DNA of 64,000 nucleotides from Misgurnus anguillicaudatus (taxonomy: Eukaryota; Chordata; Actinopteri; Cypriniformes; Cobitidae): positions 10,628,001 to 10,692,000 of the forward strand of contig NC_073346.2 in assembly GCF_027580225.2 (NCBI RefSeq), given 5' to 3'. Under the pieces are notes generated by a model, which worked only from the letters and a program-made list of their open reading frames with translations, did no database searches and was not told where the DNA came from. A program made the position numbers and the translations under genes. Below are positions 47,501 to 59,500 of the stretch, piece by piece. Every line of letters begins with the position of its first letter. Position 1 is the stretch's first letter.

Positions 47501-50368
47501 GATATTTGTGGCTGCTTAGCCAACAAACAGGGTAGGGTGTTAGTTGAACTCAGGGATGTGCAGATCAGAAAGTTAGGTAGTCGTTTTCGGGTAATTGAGG
47601 AATACTTCTACCACAACAGCTTCTGTATGATCTCTGAAGATGTCACACTGGATACATCAATCAAGGCACTGGTCTTTATTGATGAAATAGGAATTTCTGA
47701 AGGTTTGCAACAGTACTTGCACCCAGCTTCCAAATATATAAGTTGCTCACAAAGCAAAACACTCCTGGAATGTGGACTTAAACCTGTTTTGTCCAATCTG
47801 AAAATTTCAAGTGTAAAGAAAAACTTCCAAGAAATTTTGTTTATTTGGGGTGATGCAGATCTAACCTCTTGCAAATCAGAGATTATCTTAGACAGCATGG
47901 CAGCATGTTGTGAGATTTTCAGAAGGATCATTGCATATCTTAAAGCAGTTCATTTCCCAGGTGCTATCAGAGTAATAACCCATAGGTCCTCCGAGAGCAT
48001 AGTGGACCACATCAGTCCTGGGTTTGTGTTGTTGGGCATGACAAGAGCATGTGCAGCTGAGCTGTCAGAACTCTCCTTTCAGCTGATTGACATGGACTCT
48101 GTTTCCTCTAAAGACATCAGAGGATTGATTCAGGTCCTCAATTCATACCCCTGTAGCAAATATCCAGAGCTGGTGGTGCAGGATGGTAAGATTCAGAAAC
48201 CTGAAATCACCCACACACCATTGCCAAAAACAGAAATCCCTAAACAAAGCATTCATATGTGGAATGATGAAGCCTGTTTCTTGCAAACATCTGATCCATA
48301 TGACATGACAAATATATCAGCAACTCAAGTGGATAATTCCATTGAACCAATTTCTGGGAAACATATTAAAGTTCATCTCAGTAAAATGTGTGTGCATTCA
48401 TCAGACTACTTTCCAGTCAGCACCTCCGACTTCACTTATGGTCAGACAATGTATTGGAACAAACACACAACTCAAAACCATAAGCTTTTAGCTCTTGATT
48501 ACAGTGGAATTGTTACAGCTGTGGGAAAAGATGTAAGGAAACTAAAAGTTGGGGACCATATTGTGTGTTGTTATCCTGTTGCTGCAAGTTCCAAAGTTGT
48601 TCTCCCAGCAGCTGTTTGCTACAAAACAAAAAAACTTTCATTCCTGAAGGACACCCCCTGTGTCTCCTTTATGGTACTGGCCTGGGAGATCTTGCATAAG
48701 ATTATACGCAAAGCCAAACAAAGAAAACTAGGGATTTTCTCAACTGTTCCTGACTCATCTCTGATCAAGGTGTTAACAGCTACTGCACACAGATCAGGTT
48801 GGGATGTCAAAGTAAGCACACAGGCAGATCAACTTGGATGTGATTTCAGTGAGGTCGAGGGAGCCGTCCTCATTCCTCCATATAATAAGGAGATAATTGA
48901 AACAGTTAACAATGTCGCTGTCATCAAAGATGTTGTTCTTGTCTATGACAACCAGCCAAATCTACCAGTAGATCCTAAAACTTTCGGAGGTTCAAATGAA
49001 GTCCACATTCATTATCTCTTCATGTCCCAAATAATGCAGCAACAGTATTTGCAGATACAGATGTCACAAATCTACCACTGGCTAAAATCTATGCATTTGG
49101 ACAGAAAGTCTTTGGCTTTGGATACAACATTTCAAAAAGTGAAATCTCACAACATTGATCTTCTGTCTGTGAAAGAATCTGAATCGTATTTCACACGCCT
49201 GATTCTGCCCATTATAACACTGAATGATGCTAAGAACCAACTGTCAGACATTCCAGTGATGCCCAAACAAAGTCTTTTCCAGAAAGGATCTGTCTATATT
49301 GTCACAGGTGGTCTAACAGGGTTGGGATTTGAGACAGTAAAGTTCATTGCTCAGAAAGGAGGGGGAAACATTGTCATTCTGTCTAGAAGTATTCCAAACC
49401 CTCAGATGCAACAAGAGATACAGAATATCAGTAATAATTAGGGCTCTGTCATTAAGTGTCTACAGTGTGATGTTTCCATATCAGAGCAAGTTCAACAGGC
49501 AATTGTTGACATTGGAAAACTATTTCCATCCAGTCCAATCAAAGGGGTGTTTCACAGTGCGGTTGTCCTGCATGATGCGCTGATTGAACGTCTTGACAAA
49601 TCTCTTTATGAAAAAGTCATGAGGCCAAAAGTAAACGGAGTGATTAACCTTCACCGTGCTACAATACAGTGCAATCTGGATTACTTTGTGTGCTATTCCT
49701 CTATTGCTGCCTTTATTGGTAATGCATCACAGACAAACTATGCAGCTGCTAATTCATTCATGGATACATTTTGCCAGTACCGCAGAAACATTGGACTTCC
49801 AGGACAGTCAATCAACTGGGGGGGTTTGAATCTTGGCCTTCTGTTGAACAAAGATCACTTCAAAAGATTTTTAGAAGCAAAAGGAATCATGCTTATGGAA
49901 GTCCCAGAAATTCTCGAAAGTCTTGAACAGAGCCTCAGGATCAACAAACCTCAACAAGTTATATGCAAGTTCAGCTTCAAAAACAACTGGAATAATGTTC
50001 TCAGTCAAAACAAGTCTTTGAGTGCACGGTTGTCCAAACTAATAGAGGAAGAGGTGAGGAAGGCCAGAATTACCTTATCCAGATCTGAGCGCCCCACCAC
50101 ATCACCACGTGAATATATGATGTCAATGATCAGTGAAATGACTGGCGTTGAGATGGACGAGTTAAATGATGATGTTCATCTTGTGGATTTAGGCATTGAT
50201 TCAATGTTAGCCATGACTTTACAAAATCATCTCTTCATTGATAAAGCTATTAATGTCCCTCTGGTCACTATACTGGATCCAAATAGTACACTGTCGACTC
50301 TCATCAAAATCCTGGAAGGAAATGGTATAGAAGAACATCGGGGTAAAGAAGTGAGCACATACTTTTAA
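44576..50368 (+). pseudogene. Type I polyketide synthase (fish PKS family), 5'-incomplete, with in-frame stop
   Basis: Exon 44576-about 44755 (acceptor TTCTTAACAG; GDCEMAVCGGV) and exon 44843-50368 encode the following. KS C-terminal half: HGTGT near 45016 and NIGHTESAAG near 45127, the two catalytic histidines. AT: GHSIGE near 45931. DH: HKHNGVAILP with its HxxxG pattern near 46838, then HPVVLDYVMQ. An ER-like region (SGIVTAVG, VGDHIV near 48505-48565) lacks a clear NADPH glycine motif. KR: VTGGLTGLG near 49303, with Ser/Tyr in CYSSIAAFIGNASQTNYAAAN. ACP: GIDSM at 50192-50206 carries the phosphopantetheine serine. No thioesterase is present. A single TAG at 49439-49441 interrupts KR; the frame on both sides is the same and otherwise open. 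The KS active-site cysteine exon is not visible upstream, and no GT donor follows the first exon before a stop at 44782-44784. Fish PKS of this type acts in otolith formation, and bird relatives make feather pigment. Possibly a recent pseudogene; readthrough or a sequence error remain possible. Confidence 0.8.
49439..49441 (+). other. In-frame TAG within the PKS KR domain
   Basis: The codons before it read QNISNN and those after read GSVIKCLQCDVS in the same frame, a normal continuation of a ketoreductase Rossmann fold. The following base is G. A single base substitution would explain it. Confidence 0.95.
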
Positions 50369-50956
50369 TGATGAATTCATTATTTTGTATCCATCACCCG
50401 TGAATTCTTTAATCTTTAGAGTAAGTGTTCAACCCAAGAACTGTGTAAAATACAGACTGCAGAGTGACCACTATTCAGGTCTGAATTACAGCTTTACATT
50501 TATCCTTCAGTGTAGTGCAGATTATATCAAAGTATTTAGTGCAGACAATAATAAAAATGTACAATTATGCTATTCTAACAAAATCACCACTTGCATCTAC
50601 TACTAGGCTATCAGTGGTATGCTATGTACATTGTTTGGTGAACAATGTTTAAAATACTTAATTAATTACAATTAACTGTTACTCTTTAATGAAATATTTG
50701 ATTTGATGCTTTGTCAAGACAGTTTAATGTGGACTATGAATGAATTTATCAACATGATGATATTAACATAAACTTCAATTGATCTTATATATATATATAA
50801 AGCCAACATAAACCTCAGTGCCATTATAGTTGTAATATTGGTGACAAGTTATTAACTACATTACTTAATCATGTTTGTTTAAGGTAATGAACGCTACAGA
50901 AAGCTGCATTGTCATGATATTGCTTTAATTTGATAATGTTCTTCACAAGCCATCTT

Positions 50957-50962
50957 AATAAA
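50957..50962 (+). promoter_or_regulatory. Candidate poly(A) signal of the PKS locus
   Basis: AATAAA, 589 bases after the PKS stop codon, in plus orientation. Use is unproven. Confidence 0.4.
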
Positions 50963-52969
50963 AGACAAATTACGTCCATTGTTTCCCACTAGAAGCATCT
51001 TTTTCAAATATTTATGTACAATTTATATCAAAGCAGTCAACAAACTTTCGTATACAAAGCTAATTCTTCAATCAAACACACAATAGAAATAAAAACCTAA
51101 TATTGACGTTTTCACACCATTGTCACATTCATGCTTGTATACCATAGAAAATATACATTTACATATATTTAGCAAAGTGAAACATACAGATATTCATCTC
51201 ATCCATTCCTATAACTGAATCAGTATAAACAAGAATGAGATCAAAACATGCGGAAAAAAAGATTGAAAGGGGAAAAGAGTAACAAACAAAACAGCACGTA
51301 AAGAAACTGCATGTGGTATCAAAATATCATTGATGAGTACAGTTTTAATTTGAGTAAATTAAATAAGTAAAATTCATGTTACATTTTTTGTTAAATAAAT
51401 ATGGAAGAGCTTCAACATCACTTGTGGATATTTACAATTATAAATTCTGGAGTCTGTGCAAGAAATAGAGCTAAAATACCCTTGACATTGATGGGGCTTC
51501 TCAAAAACAAAACAAAAAAAAGAGATAAAGGTTTATAAATGAGTGTCAAAACTGGCATTTGTATAAGAGTCAAAAACAGACAATTTATGCAATGATCTGC
51601 ATTACAAAAATTATATCATACACTTCTTATACTCAATATGTTCATTCACCCACCATCTTTCTTAAATCCTGCTTGAAACCGGGTTCCTTAAACTGGTTAA
51701 AAGTTGGGTCAACTTAAAAAGTAAGTAAAATTTTGAGTTAATTCAATTTAAATACTAGTTAACTTAAAAATAGTTTATAATTTTATAATATTAAAGATGA
51801 CTTAACTCAAAATTTTAAGGCAACCAGGTTACCTACTTTAAGTCTTTTTTTACAGTGTACCGATTTAAGCAACTTGAAATTATGCAAATATGTTACATTG
51901 CCCTACAATTGGATAAGGGTTGATGCAAAACCTAGTACGAAAAGCTGCTCAACCGCATGACTGTTAAAAAAAATCCAAGCATTATTTTAAGATGCAGTAG
52001 TATGATTAAATGAAAAAAAATTGAAATTTCACTATGAAGCGACAATCAGTTTGAGAAATAAAGCAAGATCATCCAACCAAAAACGCCATCCAGGTGCATC
52101 CAAGGATGGAGCCGTTTCAAGTGGCTGCTAGGTGGGATAGAGTCAATTTGTTCAGGCGATATAATGAATAATATAATAATTATAATAAAGACATATTACT
52201 GTAAATGATATATCATAAACATAGGTTTAGAGGTAGAACATAGTACCTAGTGCCTTATAGAAATGATATTGATTTTAATAAGTATACCACACAATTTACA
52301 AATGGCTTCTTGACCAAGGGCACCTGCCCTGCATTTGAAAGCAGGTTAAGCGATGGGAAACAAACAAGACTTTCCTGTTGCATTATAACAAGATGGTATA
52401 GGTAGCATTAAAGAATCCACTAAAAGACGTCTGCAGGTTCTCTTGAGGTGGGTTGACAGCTCACAAACTACAAAAGTCTAGACCCACATACTATTTCCTT
52501 CAGTTCAAAGTTCAAACACACACATTCAACTCAAAATTAATGCACTGTACTGATTTCATATTAATAAAATCTGACAGAAAAGGCAACAGTGACCCTCAGT
52601 GAGTGAATCTCACAAATACCTAAGAAACATTTAGGATATATTCGCCCTAATATTTACCCTAATAAGGTAAAACATTTGCAAAAAATTAAGCCAATTTTTA
52701 AGACCATTTTTATATCATGACCCTCAAACTCATTCTGAATGAGACTGCGGTCTCATTACTGTTATGCAGAAAAAGTATATATTTTTTTTACTTGTTTATA
52801 TAAATTCATTTATATGCATATTAAAATTAATAAGAATGTTAGAATTGGCAGTTTTATAAATGCCACAATGCAAAGCATAGAGCAAACCTTCATGGTCCTG
52901 ATCATAAGTTTCCTTTTATATGCAAAATGTACCTTATATATTGTTGTCTTTTGGGTTTGTGGTAAAACA

Positions 52970-52975
52970 TTTATT
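52970..52975 (-). promoter_or_regulatory. Candidate poly(A) signal of e2f3
   Basis: TTTATT on the plus strand reads AATAAA on the minus strand, about 620 bases beyond the e2f3 stop. Other signals further on are possible. Confidence 0.35.
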
Positions 52976-53591
52976 TGCGAGAGTCACCCAAGTGTCACCT
53001 TTTAGGCAGAAATATTTACGATAGGTGTGAATGAATGTCTCGGGTATCAAATTCAATACATAAGGTTGAGGCAAAACATGACATTTCAGCTTTAGCAGTT
53101 GTCAGTGTCTATGTTTACAGCTTCGTTTCATTTACCTTAACCGTGGTAAATGCTTAAAAACATTACCACAAGAGAACGGTGAGGATTAGGGGCGAAGATT
53201 TAATTTTGATTTCTGGCTCTGTGAGGCAGATCTAAAAGTAAAGATGTTAAGAGAGAAATCCTGGTTTAGGAAGCCCATCTGTTCACACTGCCAGTGATCC
53301 GTACAATCAAAAAGTCATTTTGGCATCAGCGATGATGATGCATACAAGCAGCAAAGCAATGTGGCAACCAATTAAAGTGCAGATAGCAGCTCGCTATCTG
53401 CAAACAGGTGGATGCCACGGAGGAGTAAGACCACATACAAGAAACCAACAGCTTGGAGCCCAGTGATCTACTGTGATTAAAAAACACTGGCAGTGTGAAC
53501 GCAACACATGGCTGCTGACAACTTGGGATCAGTCAAGTGAAGCAGGTGTTTGATCGAGTCAGACCTGAGTCCAGATGGTTGAGGAACATCC

Positions 53592-56500
53592 TTAATTGCA
53601 CAAGAGATCATCTATATTTGGAAGCCTGTCCAGGTCATCAAAGAGGTCTGCGATTCCCTCCTCCTCTTCGAGGCTCATCAGGTAATCATCACTGAACGGT
53701 GGAGTGCCCAGACTGATGAAGGGCCCTTCATTGCTGGGGATCTGATCTTCTGTTTGCTGAAGGAGACTGGTGAACGGGGACGTGATGGGGGACAGGCTAG
53801 TAACAGTCACGGCTGGACCAGAACGACTGGAAGAAGCATCTAGAGATAGAAAGAGTAAAACAGAGGAAGAGAGATTAAAGAAAATAAAAAATGAGTATGA
53901 ATCAGTGTATTATGTATCAAATTTAATACACAGATTCGAAGCTAGAACAGACATCTAGTAGTCAAGAAGATGTCAGTAGCTGTGTTTCCATCACAGATTT
54001 ATGCAAAACTTATGCAATATTTTGAGAATGCATCAGACCAGAAACGAAACCTCGTGCAATGAAATTTCACTGTGTAGCAAAGTTCAAGTCTGGTGAACTC
54101 TGACCTGCGAATTCATATCATGTTGAGCATGTAACATACATCAGTTGACCTGTAAATGTGAAGATGTGTTTTCATTGCAGTTTTGCAAAATACACCTCTT
54201 GTGAATTGCCTGAAAAACCGCCTCATGCGAGCGTATAAAGAGTTTTTGCGAAATTTACATTTTTCCATTGGGAGTATTTTCAATTAGCAATTTCAATTTG
54301 AAGTCTATTGGAAACGCAGCTAATGTCTATCAAGGAGACAAGGACTCGACACTAAGGAGAGTCCGATGGCCCGGGTCCAGTTGACAGAAATGTCACCGGC
54401 CTGATTGGGCCACTGCGGCACCATCAAGCATTAGAAAGGAAAATGATTCTGGTCCATGCGTTATTAGTCTTGTGTTTAAATGAACCCAAAAGGACAAAGA
54501 CATTTTTCACTCACCATCTAATACTTTCATGAAAGGCGAGGAATTGCCCTTAATACCACAGTTGCCATTTTTCACAGGGCTTTCAACTGTGTTCTCATCT
54601 GGACACAGGAAGACATCTATAGGAGCCTTTGTGCTGGTCAGGTGCACCTGTAGACCCTGCACAAAATAAAGCAACAATTTGTTATCGTTTACTACAAAGG
54701 TGTCAAACACATTTTAGGTTGAGGGCCAGATGGTAAATAACGTCTCCATGTGAAGGCCGGATACGTTTTTCAGATCTTAGTGTGCTGATAATATTGTGTT
54801 AATATTAACTAAAACAACTACAAAATAATTAGCAAGAAAACTAGAAAAACACACGACTCGAAATTTCGAAAGTCTTTAGAAACATTAACATACTCAGTTG
54901 CTACTTTAATTACTAGATGGTTGTGTGCGAGTCCTGACCAGCCCGAACATTTAAAAGAAACCGTTATTAAACTATCATTCACTACTGTTTGTCGCGTGTC
55001 GCAATTGCGGCTTAAGGCAGAAACTCATTCATGGCCGTTTTATACACGGTATGCGGCGCACCCGGCGCACAGCTGCCGCCTTTCTCTGCATCTGTCGAAT
55101 GTTTGGGTGCACGAGGTCCGTCTACACTACGCCTGTGTAACTGTCCGCGTTTTGCTGCTTTCCGCATGTCCCCTGTTTAAACTAGACAAACGCAACTGCC
55201 TGAAAGTATTTTTTAAAATGTTTTTAATAATAAATCATCATGCGGGCCAGATTGGACACCTTTGTGGGCCATATGTTTAACACCCCTGAGATGGTTATAG
55301 AGGCTTCAGATAGGACCCATTATATTACAAAAACATTTATATGAACACTACTTTTAACAAACTAAAAACCTTTTAGTTTTTAGCGATAATTCAGCGTAAT
55401 TAGATTTTGGAACTAATTAGGTAAAGTTAATATACATGTTTATCGGTCTAGTGCAGTGGTTCCCAAACTTTTTCAGCGTGCGGCCCCCCTTGTGTACAGT
55501 GCATTCCTTTGCAGCCCCCCAAAGAAAATTTGTGACAAAAAACTGTTCGTAAACTCAACATTTTAATTTAAAAAAAAAAAACATTAAATTTTACAAAAAA
55601 GTAGTGCTTTGGGTTAGTAGCCTTATTTTTTAGGTTTAATTACACAGAATTCATGATAAATTAATGTATTTCATAAAATGTCATAAAACTGGGGCCCCCC
55701 TGGCACCATCTCGCGGCCCCCAGTTTGAAAACCACTGGTCTAGTGGACAAAACATATTTATGACCCTGATGATATTTCTCCATTTTGTTTTGTGGGAAGG
55801 GCATTCTTTATGTGACAATAGGGCGGTTTTCCAGACAGGGTTTAAATTAAGCCAGCACTAGGCTATATTAGGACATTTAAGTTGTTTTTACAACCATATC
55901 TTACAAAAAGCATTACAGGTGTGCGTCAAAGACAAAACAATGTTAGTGAATATGTCAGCACAATTTGTTTTCAGTTAAGACTGCCCAAACATGTATTTTA
56001 GCCTTGGATTATGCTTCAGATGGAAACCACCCAATCATCTGTGAGTGGCTTGATAAAAGATGCTGATGTTCTTAGGTGAAGAGTAAAAGTTTTTAAACTT
56101 CCTGAAATTTCCTGAAACACTTTACAATACAATGCCTATATGGCAATGCTACACACAGTATTTTGCAGTCTGGAAGTGATGTGAAACCAAAACTGGTCAC
56201 ATGGGGGAGCCAAATAAACAAATGATATGACGGCATGCTAAAAGGATAGTTGACCCAAAAATGAAAATTCTGTCATCAATTACAGAACCTTATGTTGTTA
56301 CAAACCTGTATGAGTTTCTTTATTCTGATGAACATAAAATAAAGATATTTTGAGGAATGTTTGCAACCAAACCGATCATGAGCCCCACTCACTTCCATAG
56401 TAGGCAAGAAGAATACCATGGAAGTAAATGGGGCTCATGAAAGAGTTGGTTTCAAACATTCCTCAAAACATCTTCCTTTATAGTTATCAAAACAAAAAAA

Positions 56501-59500
56501 TTCACACAGGTTTGTAACAACATAAGGGTGAGTACATAATGACAGAATTTACATTTTTGGATGAACTATCTCTTTAAAAAAAAAGAAATGTAAAACAGGG
56601 AAACTCTTATCAAGCTAATTCTCCCTTTTTGTGTATTTATAATAGTATGAATTTTATAGGAAACTTTATGTTGAGGAATAAAATAACATTTAGTTTTACA
56701 AAAACCCTGTTTTGTGTTGTAATGCACTAAATTCAAAACAATATAAAATAGCATTATATTTCTGTTACAGGCATTGTAAAAAGTCATACCGGTATGGGTG
56801 AGCAAATGTTTTTATATATTGTCTTCATCTCCTTACCTCTTGGGGATCAGGCACCTCAAGTTTAGTTTCTGAAGGCGCTTTGACCACGATTACAGTCTGA
56901 TCTCTCAGTCCACGGTCCTGACGCAAGTCTTGATACGTCACATATGCAAACGTGAGGGTGGTTAAGGAATGCTAAAGGTATGCTTCATAGATCATTCATT
57001 TTGGCAAAAAACAGCTGACCAATTACAGACAAGTTTCAGAGTAAGGATATTTTTGACTATGTGATGACTCTGTCATACGCTTGACTTCCTGTGTGCAGCT
57101 CTGGATCAACTCATCGAGTCTGCGCTCTTCCTCGACAAGCTGTGTTATTTCACTGCTCAGAGTCTCTCTCTCAGACAAAACTCCACCCACTTCAGACAGG
57201 CTGCAGCCCCTGACGAAAAGAAAAAAACAAGTGTCAGTCACTTCATTGTCTGAAAAAAGACAAGACAGAAATATGTAATAAATTAGAAATAAAAAATAAG
57301 GAATTAATAAAAATAAAAAAGGAATTAATTCTGAATTGTTCTGTCATTCTTTGATATATATATCATATATCAAGTTCAATTAACATTTAAGATAATGTAT
57401 CTGTCCTTTATAATATTATAACAGTTGAATGCAGTGTGCTAATAGCTTTTGTCCATTGTTTTGATTAGTTCAGTGGTTCTCAAACTTTTCAGCATGTGCC
57501 CCCCTATGTGCAGGACACCCCCAAAGAAAATCAATGACATAAAACAACTTCACAAAACGTGTTAAATTATACAATGTAGTGCTGTTGGTTGGTAGCCATG
57601 TTTATCTGAGGTTTGATTTTACAGAATTTATGATAAATAAATTGCCCCCCGGAACCATCTCGTAATCCCGATCCTCATTTGGGAACCACTGGTTTCGATA
57701 AAGAAGAGTGAAACAAATCCGGTTATACTATTGGTTAATAGTGTCTGTCCTTGTCCAACCAGAGTTATACAAAGTTAAATAAGGTTTAATGTCGTCTTTA
57801 AGACAGTATGGGGTGGTAAAACAAAGGGCACTGTTGTATTTTAAGATATGTCAGTGCAAGTTGTTTTCAGTTTGGACAGCTCTTACATTTATTTTAGTCT
57901 AGGACTAGTCTAATCCCTGTCTGGGAAACCACCCATAAGAAATTACATGCTTCTTTCCTGTTGTGTCATATTTCCTATTAAAGAGAAATTTGTCATGGGG
58001 GTATATATACAGGGTAAGCCCTGTATCCAAAATATATCTTTTATAGCATCAATAGTGATTTGCTGCTTGATATTGGGGTGGTTTCAAGGACAGGGCTTTT
58101 CCTAGTCTCTGACTAAGCTGCCTTAATTTAAAAACACCTTGTATGGACATATCTTAAAGGTGCAGTGTGTAATTTTTAGAAAAATCTCTTGACAGAAATG
58201 CTAAATAATATACAAAACTACACTGTCAGGGGTGTATAAAGACCATTCAAAATGAACCGTTATGTTTTTATTACCTTAGAATGAGACGTTTTTATTTACA
58301 TACTGACGTTCCCCGTTACATGAAAGTCGCCATTTTGTGCCGCCATGTTCCTACAGATCCCTTAACGGACAAACTTTTTTTTACTAAGTTGTCTCCGATG
58401 ATGACATGTTTGTCCGGTGGCAGCTACCGTAGCTTCTCTATGCGTTTCAAAAGCGAGGAGTGAGCAGTGGACTGATCCATTGGTTGCAATTCGCAACCTC
58501 TCCACTAGATGCAGCTAAAATTTACACACTGCACCTTTAACATATATACGGGCGGTTTCCCAGACAGGGGTTAGACTAGTCCTAGACTAAAACATTTTTA
58601 AGAGCTGTCCAAACTGAAAACAACTTGAACTGACATATCTTAAAATACATCGGTGCCCTTTGTTTTGCCTCAAAATGCACACAGGTAATGTTTTTAGTAA
58701 AGCATGTTTGTTAAAACTAGTTATTTTTCCTAATTAAACCAAGGCCTAGTCCTGGATTAAGCTAATCCCTGTCCGCGAAACCGCCCCATAAAGTACTGTT
58801 GTTTTGTCTCAAGATGCACACCTGTAATGTTTTAGTAAGGTATGCTTGTAAAAACTACTTAAATGTCCCAACATAACTAAAGCCTGGGATAGACTGTATG
58901 ATTGTTGGCTGTCCCAGAGGAAAGATTGCCATTGTGAAACAATCGTGGCAATTTCTGTGATCGTGACTCTTTATTGGTGGTCCTGTTGTACAATGAGAGA
59001 AGTTCAAAGATGGCATTTTTACTGGTGTTGCAACCAAAGATAGCCAACACTAGTTTTCTGACAGCATCAGAAATTGAGCATGACCAACGCACAGCGTGTT
59101 TGCTGCTACAACCTGTGGACAGGTATTTGTTTACCAGTAGCGCATACTGATGACATTGCGCTAATTTGTGTGCCAGCCTACGATGCAATAAGTGTCATCA
59201 TTGTACAGTCTACATCAGGGGTGGGCATTCTTGGTCCTGGATGGCCACTGTCCTGCAAAGTTTAGCTCCAACCCTAATCAACACACCTGAATGCCATTTC
59301 CAAGTCATTCTGCAGCCTTTGATTACATTTTTCAGGTGTATTTGATTAGGGTTGGAGCTAAACTTTGAAGGACAGTGGCCCACCCCTGGTCTATGTACCC
59401 AAGTTTAAACGCTTCATGGTCCCACAGTGTGATATATAGGATGGCAAAAATCCTGCACCGTATCCCAGGCTTAAGGCCCTGTCCAGGAAACTGCCCCATA

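Larger units (their letters stand above)
50369..53591. other. Convergent intergenic region between the PKS and e2f3 (3' UTRs)
   Basis: The first 600 bp probably include the PKS 3' UTR. The part adjoining 53591 is the e2f3 3' UTR on the minus strand. A MITE-like stretch with TAACTCAAAATTTTAAGG and its partner lies at about 51710-51860. No other gene seen. Confidence 0.5.

Noticed and set aside
56952..56975. GT-AG acceptor TTTAG at 56972-56974 for the e2f3 marked-box exon
   Set aside because: It would insert about eight residues absent from E2F proteins and leaves no in-phase GT donor; the AT-AC intron fits exactly.
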